A stretch of 64,000 nt of DNA, taken from positions 1,178,001 to 1,242,000 of the forward strand of contig NZ_JBBHKA010000001.1 in the NCBI RefSeq assembly GCF_037572775.1, written 5' to 3'. The stretch's first letter is position 1, and every line of letters begins with the position of its first letter. Origin of the DNA: Ramlibacter sp. PS4R-6. GTDB taxonomy: Bacteria > Pseudomonadota > Gammaproteobacteria > Burkholderiales > Burkholderiaceae_C. Below are positions 40,066-49,812 of this stretch, one piece after another. The notes under the pieces were generated by a model. The model had not been told where the DNA came from, searched no databases, and worked only from the letters and a program-made list of their open reading frames with translations. A program made the translations under genes and the position numbers.

Positions 40066-40517
40066 TACGGGTTGGGCACGCCCAGCGCGCCCAGCAGCAG
40101 GATCTCCAGCGCTTCCATCTCCAGCGCCTCGCGCTCGCCGGTTTCGTGCTCGTAGCCCTGCGCGTGCAGCGTGCCGTGCACCAGCAGGTGCGCGTAGTGG
40201 TCCTTCAGCGACTTGCCCTGTGCGAGCGCCTCTCGCTGAACCACCGGGCCGCACAGCACGATGTCGGCCATCACCATGGGCTGGCGCGCGTAATCGAACG
40301 TGAGAACGTTGGTGGCGTAGTCCTTGCGCCGAAACTGCTTGTTCAGGCCGCGGCCCTCTTCCTCGCCGACGATGCGCACCGCGATCTCGCCGGCATGGTC
40401 CAGCGCCATCCCCACCCACTTGCGCACGTTGGCCGGCGTGAGCACGCGGCGGTGCGCCGCCACGTCGTCGAAGTGCCCGAACTGCAGCGTGAAGTCGAGC
40501 GAGCGGCCCTGCGGCAT
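40062..40517 (-). CDS. ybeY: Endoribonuclease YbeY (16S rRNA maturation)
   Basis: Zinc-dependent single-strand RNase needed for 16S rRNA 3' end maturation and ribosome quality control. The 151-residue product has the metal motif [12 protein letters not shown] (His, His, His), preceded by TNVLTFDY and ADIVLC, the family's conserved pieces. It follows phoH by one base on the same strand; ybeZ(phoH)-ybeY is the common operon. It ends in a CTAG shared with dtd. Confidence 0.94.
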   Translation of the reverse strand: MPQGRSLDFTLQFGHFDDVAAHRRVLTPANVRKWVGMALDHAGEIAVRIVGEEEGRGLNKQFRRKDYATNVLTFDYARQPMVMADIVLCGPVVQREALAQGKSLKDHYAHLLVHGTLHAQGYEHETGEREALEMEALEILLLGALGVPNPY

Positions 40518-40518
40518 G

Positions 40519-41454
40519 CTATTTCTTCCGGTCGGCGTCGTAGGCGTCGACGATGCGCGCGACCAGCGGGTGGCGCACCACGTCCGCGCTGGTGAAATAG
40601 GTGTGCGCGATGCCCTTCACGCGGCGCAGGACGCGCTCGGCGTCGACCAGCCCCGACAGGCTGCCCTTGGGCAGGTCGATCTGGCTGATGTCGCCCGTCA
40701 CCACGCACTTGCTGCCGAAGCCGATGCGCGTCAGGAACATCTTCATCTGCTCGGGCGTGGTGTTCTGCGCCTCGTCCAGGATCACGAAGGCGTTGTTCAG
40801 CGTGCGGCCCCGCATGAAGGCCAGCGGCGCGATCTCCAGCGCGCTGCGCTCGAAGGCCTTGGTCACGCGCTCGAACCCCATCAGGTCGTACAGCGCGTCG
40901 TACAGCGGGCGCAGGTAGGGGTCGACCTTCTGCGACAGGTCGCCCGGCAGGAAGCCGAGCTTCTCGCCCGCCTCCACCGCCGGGCGCGTGAGGACGATGC
41001 GCTGCACGCTGCTGCGCTCCAGCGCGTCGACCGCGCACGCAACCGCGAGGTAAGTCTTGCCGGTACCCGCCGGGCCGATGCCGAAGGTGATGTCGTGGTT
41101 GGCGATGTTGTCCAGGTACACGCTCTGGTTGGGCGTGCGCGCCTTCAGGTCGGTGCGGCGCGTGTGCAGCACCTGCGCGCCTTCGGCGTCCTCGTCCAGC
41201 GGCATCTCGCTGGCCACCATCAATTGCACCTTGTCGGCGGCGATGGGCCGGCCCGCCATCTCGTACATCGCCTCCAGGATTTCGAGCGCGCGCTGCGCCT
41301 TGGGCTTGGCGCCTTCGATGCGGAACTGGTCGGCGCGGTGCTGGATGCGCACGGCCAGTGCCTCCTCGATCGTGCGCAGGTGTTCGTCGGTAGGCCCGCA
41401 GAGGTTGGCCAGGCGCGTGTTGCTGGCGGGCGAGAACTGGTGTTTGAGGATCAA
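40519..41454 (-). CDS. PhoH-family ATPase (YbeZ)
   Basis: P-loop ATPase/RNA-associated protein of 311 residues, partner of YbeY. An N-terminal KH-like part ([22 protein letters not shown]) precedes the ATPase domain with [13 protein letters not shown] (Walker A) and [21 protein letters not shown] (Walker B). Start choice: the TTG at 41454 gives the M-I-L-K-H opening that I remember for relatives and has AGGA ten bases upstream. An ATG at 41493 would add 13 residues and make the phoH and ruvA start codons share the bases CATG, with no Shine-Dalgarno, so it is less likely. Confidence 0.9.
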   Translation of the reverse strand: MILKHQFSPASNTRLANLCGPTDEHLRTIEEALAVRIQHRADQFRIEGAKPKAQRALEILEAMYEMAGRPIAADKVQLMVASEMPLDEDAEGAQVLHTRRTDLKARTPNQSVYLDNIANHDITFGIGPAGTGKTYLAVACAVDALERSSVQRIVLTRPAVEAGEKLGFLPGDLSQKVDPYLRPLYDALYDLMGFERVTKAFERSALEIAPLAFMRGRTLNNAFVILDEAQNTTPEQMKMFLTRIGFGSKCVVTGDISQIDLPKGSLSGLVDAERVLRRVKGIAHTYFTSADVVRHPLVARIVDAYDADRKK

Positions 41455-41491
41455 GCGGTGATAATCCTGCGAAGAGGAAGCTGGAAGCCGC

Positions 41492-42063
41492 ATGATAGGC
41501 AAATTGACGGGGCTGCTCACGGACAAGAACCCGCCGCAGGTGCTGGTGGACTGCAACGGCGTCGGCTACGAAGTCGACGTGCCGATGAGCACCTTCTACA
41601 ACCTGCCCGGCGTCGGCGAGAAGGTGTCGCTGCTCACCCACTTCGTCGTGCGCGAGGACGCGCAGATCCTCTACGGCTTTGCCTCCGGCGGCGAGCGCGA
41701 AGCCTTCCGCCAGCTGATCAAGATCTCGGGCGTCGGCCCGCGCACGGCGCTGGCGGTGCTGTCGGGCCTGAGCGTGGCCGACATCGCGCAGGCGGTGACG
41801 GCGCAGGACTCCGCGCGGCTGGTCAAGGTGCCGGGCATCGGCAAGAAGACCGCGGAGCGCCTGCTGCTCGAGCTCAAGGGCAAGATCGGCGCGGACCTCG
41901 GGGCCGCGAACGCCGTGGCGACCAGCGACGCGCAGGCGGACATCCTGCAGGCATTGGTCGCGCTCGGCTACAGCGACAAGGAAGCGGCCGCATCGCTCAA
42001 GTCGCTGCCCAAGGACGTGGGCGTGAGCGAAGGCATCAAGCAGGCGCTGAAGGCGCTGACCAA

Positions 42064-42067
<4 letters not shown>
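41492..42067 (+). CDS. ruvA: Holliday junction branch migration protein RuvA
   Basis: Tetrameric Holliday-junction binding protein, 191 residues. Domain I (OB fold) begins [34 protein letters not shown]; domain II has the two helix-hairpin-helix motifs [15 protein letters not shown] and [16 protein letters not shown]; domain III (about 145-191) ends LKALTK. GGAAG upstream serves as ribosome-binding site. It is divergent from phoH and overlaps ruvB by four bases (ATGA), without ruvC in the operon here. Confidence 0.96.
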
Positions 42068-43122
<1,055 letters not shown>

Positions 43123-44826
43123 GCCACCGGCGCGTGGGCGCGCGCGTTGTGCACGATCAGCACTTGCGCCGCGTAGTAGGTCGCCAGCACCCAGAACTCC
43201 TGCATCGGGATGCGCACCGCGAACTTGTTGATCGCGAGGATCGAGTCGCTGAGCATGAACACGACCGCGCCGATGGCGACGCCGGCTGCGTGCTGGTCCC
43301 GCAGAACCGAGGCGCGGCCGATGGCCTGTGCGGCCATGGATGCGATGACGAGCGCATAGGCCGCGACGGCGACCTTCAGCACCGGCGGCAGGTGCGGGAA
43401 GAGGATCGCGTACATCACGACCGCCGCGGCCAGCGTCCCCGCAAGCGCCTTGCGGCTCGCGAACCACGGTGCATCCCGGCGGAACAGGGCGATGTAGCAA
43501 AGGTGCGCGATGAGGAAGGCTACGAGCCCGGGGATGAAACGCCCCGGCAGCAGCACGTCGCCGACGAGCGAGAACACCAGCGCGCCCACCAGCAGCCACT
43601 GCACGCGCCCACGATGCAGCACGAAGCCGATGGCGATCACCATCACCAGCGGCTTGAGCCAGCGGTGCAGGTCCGTCATGCCGACCGCAGCGGTCGCCGT
43701 CGCCAGCGCTGCGGCCTCCAGGAGCAGCACCTCGACCATCGCGATGCGGCCCTGCATGGCCGCGGCCAGCGCCCACAGCGACAGCGCGAACACGCCCACC
43801 CACACGGCGGCATGAGGCAGGGGCATGCCCTCGGCATTCCACAGGAAGGCCGTGGCGCCGAACAGCATGGCGGTGAACTGGATCGCCGCGAATCCCGCCA
43901 TCTGCTTCGTCATCTGGGGTTCGTAGCGCGTCACCTTTGCGATGTCGAAGGCCGGCTTCGGGAAGCGCTCGGCGACGTCGGCGGGCCGCCAGCCCGGCGG
44001 CTTGATCCACACACGCAGCTTGTCGGCCCAGCTCTTCGCATGCCAGCTGTCTTTCATCAGCGCCCAATAGACCTCGGCGTTGGCCCACAGCGGGTCCCAG
44101 CTTTGCAGCGGGGAGCGCGTGCCGTAGATGCACTTCTCGCTTTCCTCCTCGAAGCTGCCGAAGATGCGATCCCACACGATCAGGATGCCGCCATAGTTGC
44201 GGTCGAGGTAGCGGTCGTTCACGGCGTGGTGCACGCGGTGGTTCGAGGGCGAGACGAACACGCGGTCGAACCACCCGAGCTTGGGCACGTGCTCGGTGTG
44301 CACCCAGAACTGGTACAGCAGGTCGACCATCGCGACGATGCCGAACACCAGCGGCGGCACGCCGGCGAGCGCCATCGGCACGTAGAAGACCCACCCGAGC
44401 AGCGCGCCGGAACTCGTCTGCCGCAGCGCAGTGGACAGGTTGTAGTCCTGGCTCTGGTGATGCACCACGTGCGCCGCCCACAGGACCGCGCTCTCGTGCC
44501 CCAGGCGGTGCAGCCAGTAGTAGCAGAAGTCGTAGAAGACCAGCGCCAGCACCCAGCCGTACCACGCCATCCAGAAGCCGTCGTTGCGCCACAGGGCGAG
44601 CGTCTCGAACACGGCGGCGTAGATGCCCACGCGCAGGAGCAGCGTGAACACCTTGGTCACTTCGCTCAGCATGCCGAGCGCGATGCTCGAGATCGCGTCG
44701 TCCAGCCGGTAGGTGTTGCGGCCTTTCGCGAGGCCGTACGCGAACTCGATGGCGATCAGCAGGAGGAAGACCGGCGTCGCGTAGACGATGATCTGGTACT
44801 GGGACATACCAGCATTGTCCGGCTGC

Positions 44827-45990
44827 TCAGGTCAGGGCGCCTCTGGCGTCAACCCTGATGATGCGTTCCACCGTGCCGCTGCGCAGGCCGCCGCGCACGC
44901 CGACCAGGGCGTCGTGCAGGTTGACGGTGGGGTCGCAGTGGCCCGGGATCAGCCACAGGAAGCGCCCGATCGCCGGCAGGCGATGCCCGCCGCGGAACGG
45001 CCGCAGGATGCCGTGCTCGTCGCCGCCGTTGCCGTATTCGAGCTCGCTGTCCGGGTCCACCGCCAGCACCTTGGGCAGGCCCGAGTCGATGGCGTGGCTC
45101 TTGTGCCCGGCGTCGCAGATCGCGCGGTCCTTGTGCACGCCGATCACCTGTGTCTTCACGAAGAGCGCGTGCTCGAACTGCGGCTGCGCGGGATCGCGTT
45201 CGTTCGCCGCGTAATCCGCGTCCATGAAGAGGAAGGAGCCGGCCTGCAGTTCGCCGTACACGCCGCTGGCGGCTTCGCACACCATCGTGCCGCTGCCCGC
45301 GCCGGTGACGAGTTCGACCGCGATGCCTTCCGCTTCGATGAGCTTGCGCGTGTGCACCACGTCCTCGATCACGACGGCGATGGTGTCGCGCCGCTCCTGC
45401 GCGCCGCGCAGGTGCTGCGCGCGGCCGTGGTAGGCCTGCAAGCCCGCGAAGCGCAGCGCCGCGTGCTCGGCCACCGCCTTCGCCAGCGTGACGGCTTCCG
45501 GGCCGGGCGGCACGCCGCAGCGGTTCTGCCCGACGTCGATCTCGACGAACACGTCGATCGCCGCGTGCGCGTTCGCCATTGCCTGCGCGAGCCGGCGGAT
45601 GCCTTCGATGCTGTCGACCGCGATGGCGAGCCGGCCGCCTTCGGCCGCGAGCTGGTGCGCCAGCACAGCCACGCGCGCCAGCTTGTGCGGCGCGACCACT
45701 TCGTTGCTGATGTAGATGTCGTGCACGCCGCCCGCCGCCATCGCCTCGGCTTCGGCCGTCTTCTGCACGCAGCAGCCGATGGCGCCGGCCTCTACCATCA
45801 GCCGGGCGAGCTCGGCGCTCTTGTGCATCTTGGCGTGCGGCCGCCAGCGCACGCCGTGCTTTCGCGCGAACTCGGCCATGCGGGCCACGTTGCGGTGCAT
45901 CGCATCGAGGTCCACGACCAGGGCGGGGGTGTCGATCTCCGCGACGCCGCGGCCGACGAGCGCCTGCAGGCGCTCAGAAGGAGGTGGCAT
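44827..45990 (-). CDS. DSD1-family PLP-dependent enzyme (D-serine/D-threonine/D-hydroxyaspartate type)
   Basis: Fold-III PLP enzyme of 387 residues, of the alanine-racemase-like DSD1 family (D-threonine aldolase, D-serine dehydratase, D-threo-3-hydroxyaspartate dehydratase). It has DTPALVVDLDAMHRN, the PLP-lysine motif RPHAKMHK (Lys54), GAGSGTM for phosphate binding, and a C-terminal PGHCDPTVN carrying the zinc-binding His and Cys. The exact substrate cannot be told. It overlaps the upstream phosphatase gene by 17 bases and precedes the ether-lipid fusion gene by 19 bases on the same strand. Confidence 0.87.
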   Translation of the reverse strand: MPPPSERLQALVGRGVAEIDTPALVVDLDAMHRNVARMAEFARKHGVRWRPHAKMHKSAELARLMVEAGAIGCCVQKTAEAEAMAAGGVHDIYISNEVVAPHKLARVAVLAHQLAAEGGRLAIAVDSIEGIRRLAQAMANAHAAIDVFVEIDVGQNRCGVPPGPEAVTLAKAVAEHAALRFAGLQAYHGRAQHLRGAQERRDTIAVVIEDVVHTRKLIEAEGIAVELVTGAGSGTMVCEAASGVYGELQAGSFLFMDADYAANERDPAQPQFEHALFVKTQVIGVHKDRAICDAGHKSHAIDSGLPKVLAVDPDSELEYGNGGDEHGILRPFRGGHRLPAIGRFLWLIPGHCDPTVNLHDALVGVRGGLRSGTVERIIRVDARGALT

Positions 45991-46618
45991 CGTCCTCGGC
46001 TTCCGAATCGAGGTGCTGCGTGTCGGACCAGCCGACCAGGGTGAAGCCTTCCGGCGTCCACAGCAGCCGGTTGATGGCGCCGTTGGGCAACTCCCAGGTG
46101 CGCGGCGAATTCACTTCCTGCCCGGTGGCGATGCGGTACAGCGCGTCGAGCACGCCGCCGTGGGCCACGACGACGATCTGCTCGCCGGGATGGCGCGCCG
46201 CCAGTTCCTCCATGGTCCTTTGCACGCGCGCGCGCAGTTCCACGAGCGACTCGCCGCCTTCGGGCGGCTGCCACTCGGGCAGGCGCCGGCGCCAGTTCTG
46301 CGCATGGTCGGGCCAGGCCTCGTGGATCTCGTCGAAGGTCTTGCCCTCGAACATGCCGAAGGCGCGCTCGCGCAGGCCCTCGCTGCGCACCACCGGCAGG
46401 CCGGTGACTTCGCTGATCTCGCGGGCGGTCTCGTGCGCGCGGCCGAGGTCGCTGGAATAGACGGCGGCGATGTCCTCCCCGGCCAGGGCGACGCCGACGC
46501 GGCGCGCCTGCCAGCGCCCGGTCTCGTTCAGGCCGACGTCGCGCTGGCCCTGGATACGGGAATCGGCGTTCCACGCCGTTTCGCCATGCCGGATCGCAAT
46601 GATTCGCGTGGCTTCCAC
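45974..46618 (-). CDS. Histidine phosphatase family protein (GpmB/CobC-like)
   Basis: Cofactor-independent phosphatase of the phosphoglycerate-mutase superfamily, 214 residues. The catalytic RHGET (IAIRHGETAWN, about residues 8-18) and second His in VVAHGGVLDAL are present, with GLNETGRWQA and LRERAFGMFEGK between. The GTG giving MEATRIIAIRHGE is preferred over a TTG 12 codons upstream, which adds a low-complexity leader. Substrate unknown (sugar phosphate, nucleotide or alpha-ribazole phosphate). It heads the run with the DSD1 enzyme and the ether-lipid fusion. Confidence 0.85.
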   Translation of the reverse strand: MEATRIIAIRHGETAWNADSRIQGQRDVGLNETGRWQARRVGVALAGEDIAAVYSSDLGRAHETAREISEVTGLPVVRSEGLRERAFGMFEGKTFDEIHEAWPDHAQNWRRRLPEWQPPEGGESLVELRARVQRTMEELAARHPGEQIVVVAHGGVLDALYRIATGQEVNSPRTWELPNGAINRLLWTPEGFTLVGWSDTQHLDSEAEDDATSF

Positions 46619-46675
46619 ACCCCCATTCTCGCCAACGGCGAGGGGTGGCGTCAAAAGGCCGCGGAAGGCGGGTTT

Positions 46676-47269
46676 TTAGCTGGGTATCTGGATGTTCACC
46701 TGCCGGGGGCCGGCGGGCGGGTTGGGGAAGCCCTGCAGGGCCGCCGTGAACATGGCCGGGAACACCTTCGCGCCGTCGAAATAGGGTCCGTCGCTGATCG
46801 CGCGCGACTCGTAGACGACCCGGTTGTTGCTGAGGTCACGCACCACCACGTTGACCTCGCGGTGGAACCAGGACGGCTCCGACGACGGGTAGCCGAAGCC
46901 CACGCCCATGCCGAAGTGGCGGCGCCGGCCCCAGGCGCCGAAGCCCCAGCCGAAGCGGTCCCAGGGGTCGGCGAAAGGCGACACGGTGCGCTCGGTGCGG
47001 GCGCTGATCTGCACGGAGAAGCGCGGGGTCGCGTCGTCGCGGCGCAGGCCGGCGGCATTGAGCGCGGGGTCGGCCATCGCCTCGAGCTGCGGCTGGTTCA
47101 CGTCCTGCTGCGAGGGCAGGCGCTCGAAGCGATAGGTGGCCGGTTGCGGCAGCGTGGGGATCTGGCTGAACGACTGGACGGTGTTGTCCACCGTGTAGGT
47201 GCCGGCGCAGCCCGCGAGCAGGGCCAGGGTTGCGACGGCGATCCAGGAAGCGATGCGTTTGGACTTCAT
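46676..47269 (-). CDS. DUF4136 lipoprotein
   Basis: Lipoprotein of 197 residues. The signal peptide ends in lipobox LLAGC (MKSKRIASWIAVATLALLAGC), then a DUF4136 domain with TYRFERLPSQQ, ALNAAGLRRDDATPRFSVQISA and a Gly/Trp/Phe-rich loop (RFGWGFGAWGRRRHFGMGVGFGY) before EVNVVVRDLSNNRVVYESRA. Family members are envelope lipoproteins of unknown function. It lies between ttcA and the histidine phosphatase gene on the same strand. Confidence 0.85.
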   Translation of the reverse strand: MKSKRIASWIAVATLALLAGCAGTYTVDNTVQSFSQIPTLPQPATYRFERLPSQQDVNQPQLEAMADPALNAAGLRRDDATPRFSVQISARTERTVSPFADPWDRFGWGFGAWGRRRHFGMGVGFGYPSSEPSWFHREVNVVVRDLSNNRVVYESRAISDGPYFDGAKVFPAMFTAALQGFPNPPAGPRQVNIQIPS

Positions 47270-47299
47270 TGCACACCTCTGCAGTGAAGCCCGGCGGCT

Positions 47300-48226
47300 T
47301 CACATCTTGATGACTTGCAGGCTCGGCAGCGCGGCGGGCGCCGGGAACTCGTCGTCGTCGAACGCCTTGTCGCCGTGGTCGCTGGCTTCACCCGTTACTT
47401 TCAGATTCCTGAAATCGTAGAGGGTTCCGTCGGCCAGGTGTGTAGGAACGACGCTCTGGAGCGCGGAAAACATGTTGTCCAGGCGCCCGGGGTACTTGCG
47501 GTCCCACTCGCGCAGCATCTCGCCCACCTGCTGGCGCTGCAGGTTGTCCTGGCTGCCGCACAGGGTGCACGGGATGATGGGGAAGGCCCGGTGCGCGGCC
47601 CAGCGCACCAGGTCCTTCTCGGCCACGTAGGCGAGGGGGCGGATCACCAGATGCTTGCCGTCGTCGCTGCAGAGCTTGGGCGGCATGCCCTTGAGCTTGC
47701 CGCCGAAGAACATGTTGAGGAACACGGTGGCGAGGATGTCGTCGCGGTGGTGGCCCAGCGCGATCTTGGTGGCGCCTAGCTCATCCGCCACGCGGTACAG
47801 GATGCCGCGGCGCAGGCGCGAGCACAGGCTGCACATCGTCTTGCCCTCGGGAATCTTGTCCTTGACGATGGAGTAGGTGTCCTGCTCCTCGATGTGGAAA
47901 GGCACGCCCAGCTGCGTGAGGTACTCCGGCAACACGTGCTCCGGAAAGCCCGGCTGCTTCTGGTCCAGGTTGACGGCGACGATGTCGAACGAGATCGGCG
48001 CGCGCGCCCGCAGCTTCAGCAGGATGTCCAGCAGCGCGTAGCTGTCCTTGCCGCCCGACAGGCACACCATCACCTTGTCGCCGGCCTCGACCATGTTGTA
48101 GTCGGCGATGGCCTGGCCCACGAGGCGGCACAGGCGCTTCTCGAGCTTGTGCGTCTCGCGCTCGATCCTGCGCTCCTTCTCGTGCGAGACGGGGGCTGCG
48201 GGCTGTTCGTTCCAGACGGCGCTCAT
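47300..48226 (-). CDS. ttcA: tRNA 2-thiocytidine(32) synthetase TtcA
   Basis: Fe-S-dependent thiolase that converts C32 to s2C in certain tRNAs. The 308-residue product has the PP-loop [11 protein letters not shown] (about 57-67) and the two CxxC motifs CSLC and CTLC that hold the 4Fe-4S cluster, plus [17 protein letters not shown]-terminal acidic extension ([20 protein letters not shown]) follows the core. It is divergent from a binding-protein-like gene, 35 bases away. Confidence 0.95.
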   Translation of the reverse strand: MSAVWNEQPAAPVSHEKERRIERETHKLEKRLCRLVGQAIADYNMVEAGDKVMVCLSGGKDSYALLDILLKLRARAPISFDIVAVNLDQKQPGFPEHVLPEYLTQLGVPFHIEEQDTYSIVKDKIPEGKTMCSLCSRLRRGILYRVADELGATKIALGHHRDDILATVFLNMFFGGKLKGMPPKLCSDDGKHLVIRPLAYVAEKDLVRWAAHRAFPIIPCTLCGSQDNLQRQQVGEMLREWDRKYPGRLDNMFSALQSVVPTHLADGTLYDFRNLKVTGEASDHGDKAFDDDEFPAPAALPSLQVIKM

Positions 48227-48261
48227 GGTCCCCGTATTGTCTCACCGGCTACCATTCCCGC

Positions 48262-48984
48262 ATGAGCCTCGCCACGACCTTCGCACCCACCGGGCGCCTG
48301 CGCGCCGCGATCAACACCGGCAACGCCGTGCTCGCGCGCAAGGACACGGCCGGCGGCGCGCCGACGGGCGTGTCCGTGGACCTCGCGACGGCGTTCGCGC
48401 AGCGGCTGGGCGTGCCGGTCGAATTCGTCGTGGTCGACACGGCGGCGAAGTCGGTCGATGTGGTCGTGGGCGGCCAAGCCGACATCGGCTTCTTCGCCAT
48501 CGACCCGAAGCGTGCCGAGCACATTGCCTTCACGGCTGCCTATGTGCACATCGAAGGCGCATACCTCGTGCGCGAAGACTCGCCGCTGCGCGCCAACGAG
48601 GAGGTCGACCAGCCGGGCCGCACCGTCGTCGTTGGGCAGGGCAGCGCCTACGACCTGTACCTCACGCGCGAGGTAAAGAGCGCGACCTTGTTGCGCGCGC
48701 CGTCGTCGCCGGCGGTGGTCGACTTCTTCCTGGAGGAGAAGGCCGACGTCGCAGCCAACGTGAAGCAGCAACTGGAGATGGACGCGAAGCGCCTTGGCGG
48801 CCTGCGCCTGCTGCCGGGACGTTTCATGGTGATCCAGCAGGCGATGGGCTGCCAGCGCTCGCGCGGGCCGGAAGCCGTTGCCGAACTCGCGCGCTTCGTC
48901 GAGGAGATGAAGTCCGGCGGCTTCGTCGCACAGGCGCTGGCGCACCACAAGATCGAAGGCGCGAGCGTCGCGCCTGCCGCCTAG
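48262..48984 (+). CDS. Substrate-binding-domain protein without signal peptide (SBP family 3)
   Basis: A 240-residue protein of the amino-acid-type periplasmic binding family (PBPb/SBP_bac_3): RLRAAINTGNAV start strand, GVSVDLATAFAQRLGV, VGGQADIGFFAIDPKRAEHIAFTAAYV and VGQGSAYDLYL hinge. No signal peptide or lipobox is visible and no upstream in-frame start offers one, so the protein appears to be cytoplasmic. No transport genes adjoin. Similar signal-less binding-fold proteins could act as cyclohexadienyl-dehydratase-like enzymes or ligand sensors; neither is shown here. Its TAG interlocks with the convergent transglutaminase-like gene in CTAG. Confidence 0.78.
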   Translation: MSLATTFAPTGRLRAAINTGNAVLARKDTAGGAPTGVSVDLATAFAQRLGVPVEFVVVDTAAKSVDVVVGGQADIGFFAIDPKRAEHIAFTAAYVHIEGAYLVREDSPLRANEEVDQPGRTVVVGQGSAYDLYLTREVKSATLLRAPSSPAVVDFFLEEKADVAANVKQQLEMDAKRLGGLRLLPGRFMVIQQAMGCQRSRGPEAVAELARFVEEMKSGGFVAQALAHHKIEGASVAPAA

Positions 48985-49736
48985 AGCGTCTCGAGCGAGC
49001 CCAGGCGCCCCGGCTGCGTCTGGCGCAGGTTCTTCACCGCGCGGTTCATGCCTGGGGCCAGCACGTTCCAGCGCATGGTGCGCGTGACGTGCGGGTAGCG
49101 GTCGCGGTAAGCCGCCGACACCTGGAAGTCGTAGGGGTCGTGGAAGGTCCCCAGCACACCCAGCGAGATCGATGCCGACATGGCTTCGTTGCCCGTGAGG
49201 TAGGCGTCGCCGATCCCGTCCCACAGCGAATCGCCCCGGCGGTGCAGGCCGTAGCCCCAGTCCCAGGTCTGCGCGCGCAGGCGCGCGCGCGCCGCGGCGA
49301 CGTACTGCGCGTCGAAGATGTAGGTGTCGGTGCAGCGCCACCGGCCGTCGAGCCAGGCCTCCATCACGGGGCGGCCCGCGCTGGCAATCGCGTTGGTCAG
49401 CCCGCGCAGGATGTCGCCGTGCAGCTCGACGTAGCGCAGCCGCGCCGGCACGCCCACGGTGCGCAGCAGCGCGAGGAACAGCGTCGCCTTGTCCTCGGCA
49501 TCGGCGCGCTTGGCGCGCAATACCTCGTGCGCGGTGCGCAGGCGCAGCTTGACGGGCTTGGCGAAGGGGATGCGCTTGACCGCGCCGTAGATCGTGAGCA
49601 CCTTCTCGCGCTCGCTGCGGCACAGCTGCGTGAGCGACTGGGCCTTCAGGCGCAGTTTCGTGTCGTGCAGGTCGGCCAGCTGCGTCGACTCCATCCAGTC
49701 GGAGGGGTCGTCGCTGACGGCAACCGGAGAAACCAC
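48981..49736 (-). CDS. Transglutaminase-like protein lacking the catalytic Cys and His
   Basis: A 251-residue protein with the transglutaminase-core fold pattern: AHEVLRAKRADAEDKATLFLALLRTVGVPARLRYV followed by VMEAWLDGRWRCTDTY. In active members the first motif has Cys before the acidic pair (GDCxDKA); here residue 80 is Ala. The His of the HxWxE motif is also absent (RPVME). This argues for a non-catalytic or altered protein. Start: a GTG at 49736 with GGGAG seven bases upstream is preferred to an ATG nine codons further upstream without a ribosome-binding site. It ends in a CTAG shared with the preceding gene. Confidence 0.72.
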   Translation of the reverse strand: MVSPVAVSDDPSDWMESTQLADLHDTKLRLKAQSLTQLCRSEREKVLTIYGAVKRIPFAKPVKLRLRTAHEVLRAKRADAEDKATLFLALLRTVGVPARLRYVELHGDILRGLTNAIASAGRPVMEAWLDGRWRCTDTYIFDAQYVAAARARLRAQTWDWGYGLHRRGDSLWDGIGDAYLTGNEAMSASISLGVLGTFHDPYDFQVSAAYRDRYPHVTRTMRWNVLAPGMNRAVKNLRQTQPGRLGSLETL

Positions 49737-49812
49737 GCTTTTGTCTCCCAGGCCGGGGCGCATCCGGCGTTTCGGCCCATTCTGCGCCCCGACGTTGCCT
49801 GTTGCAACTGCC

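Noticed and set aside
43157-44858. Plus-strand open frame opposite the ether-lipid fusion gene
   Set aside because: Arg/His/Gln/Asp-rich shadow with no hydrophobic segments or motifs.
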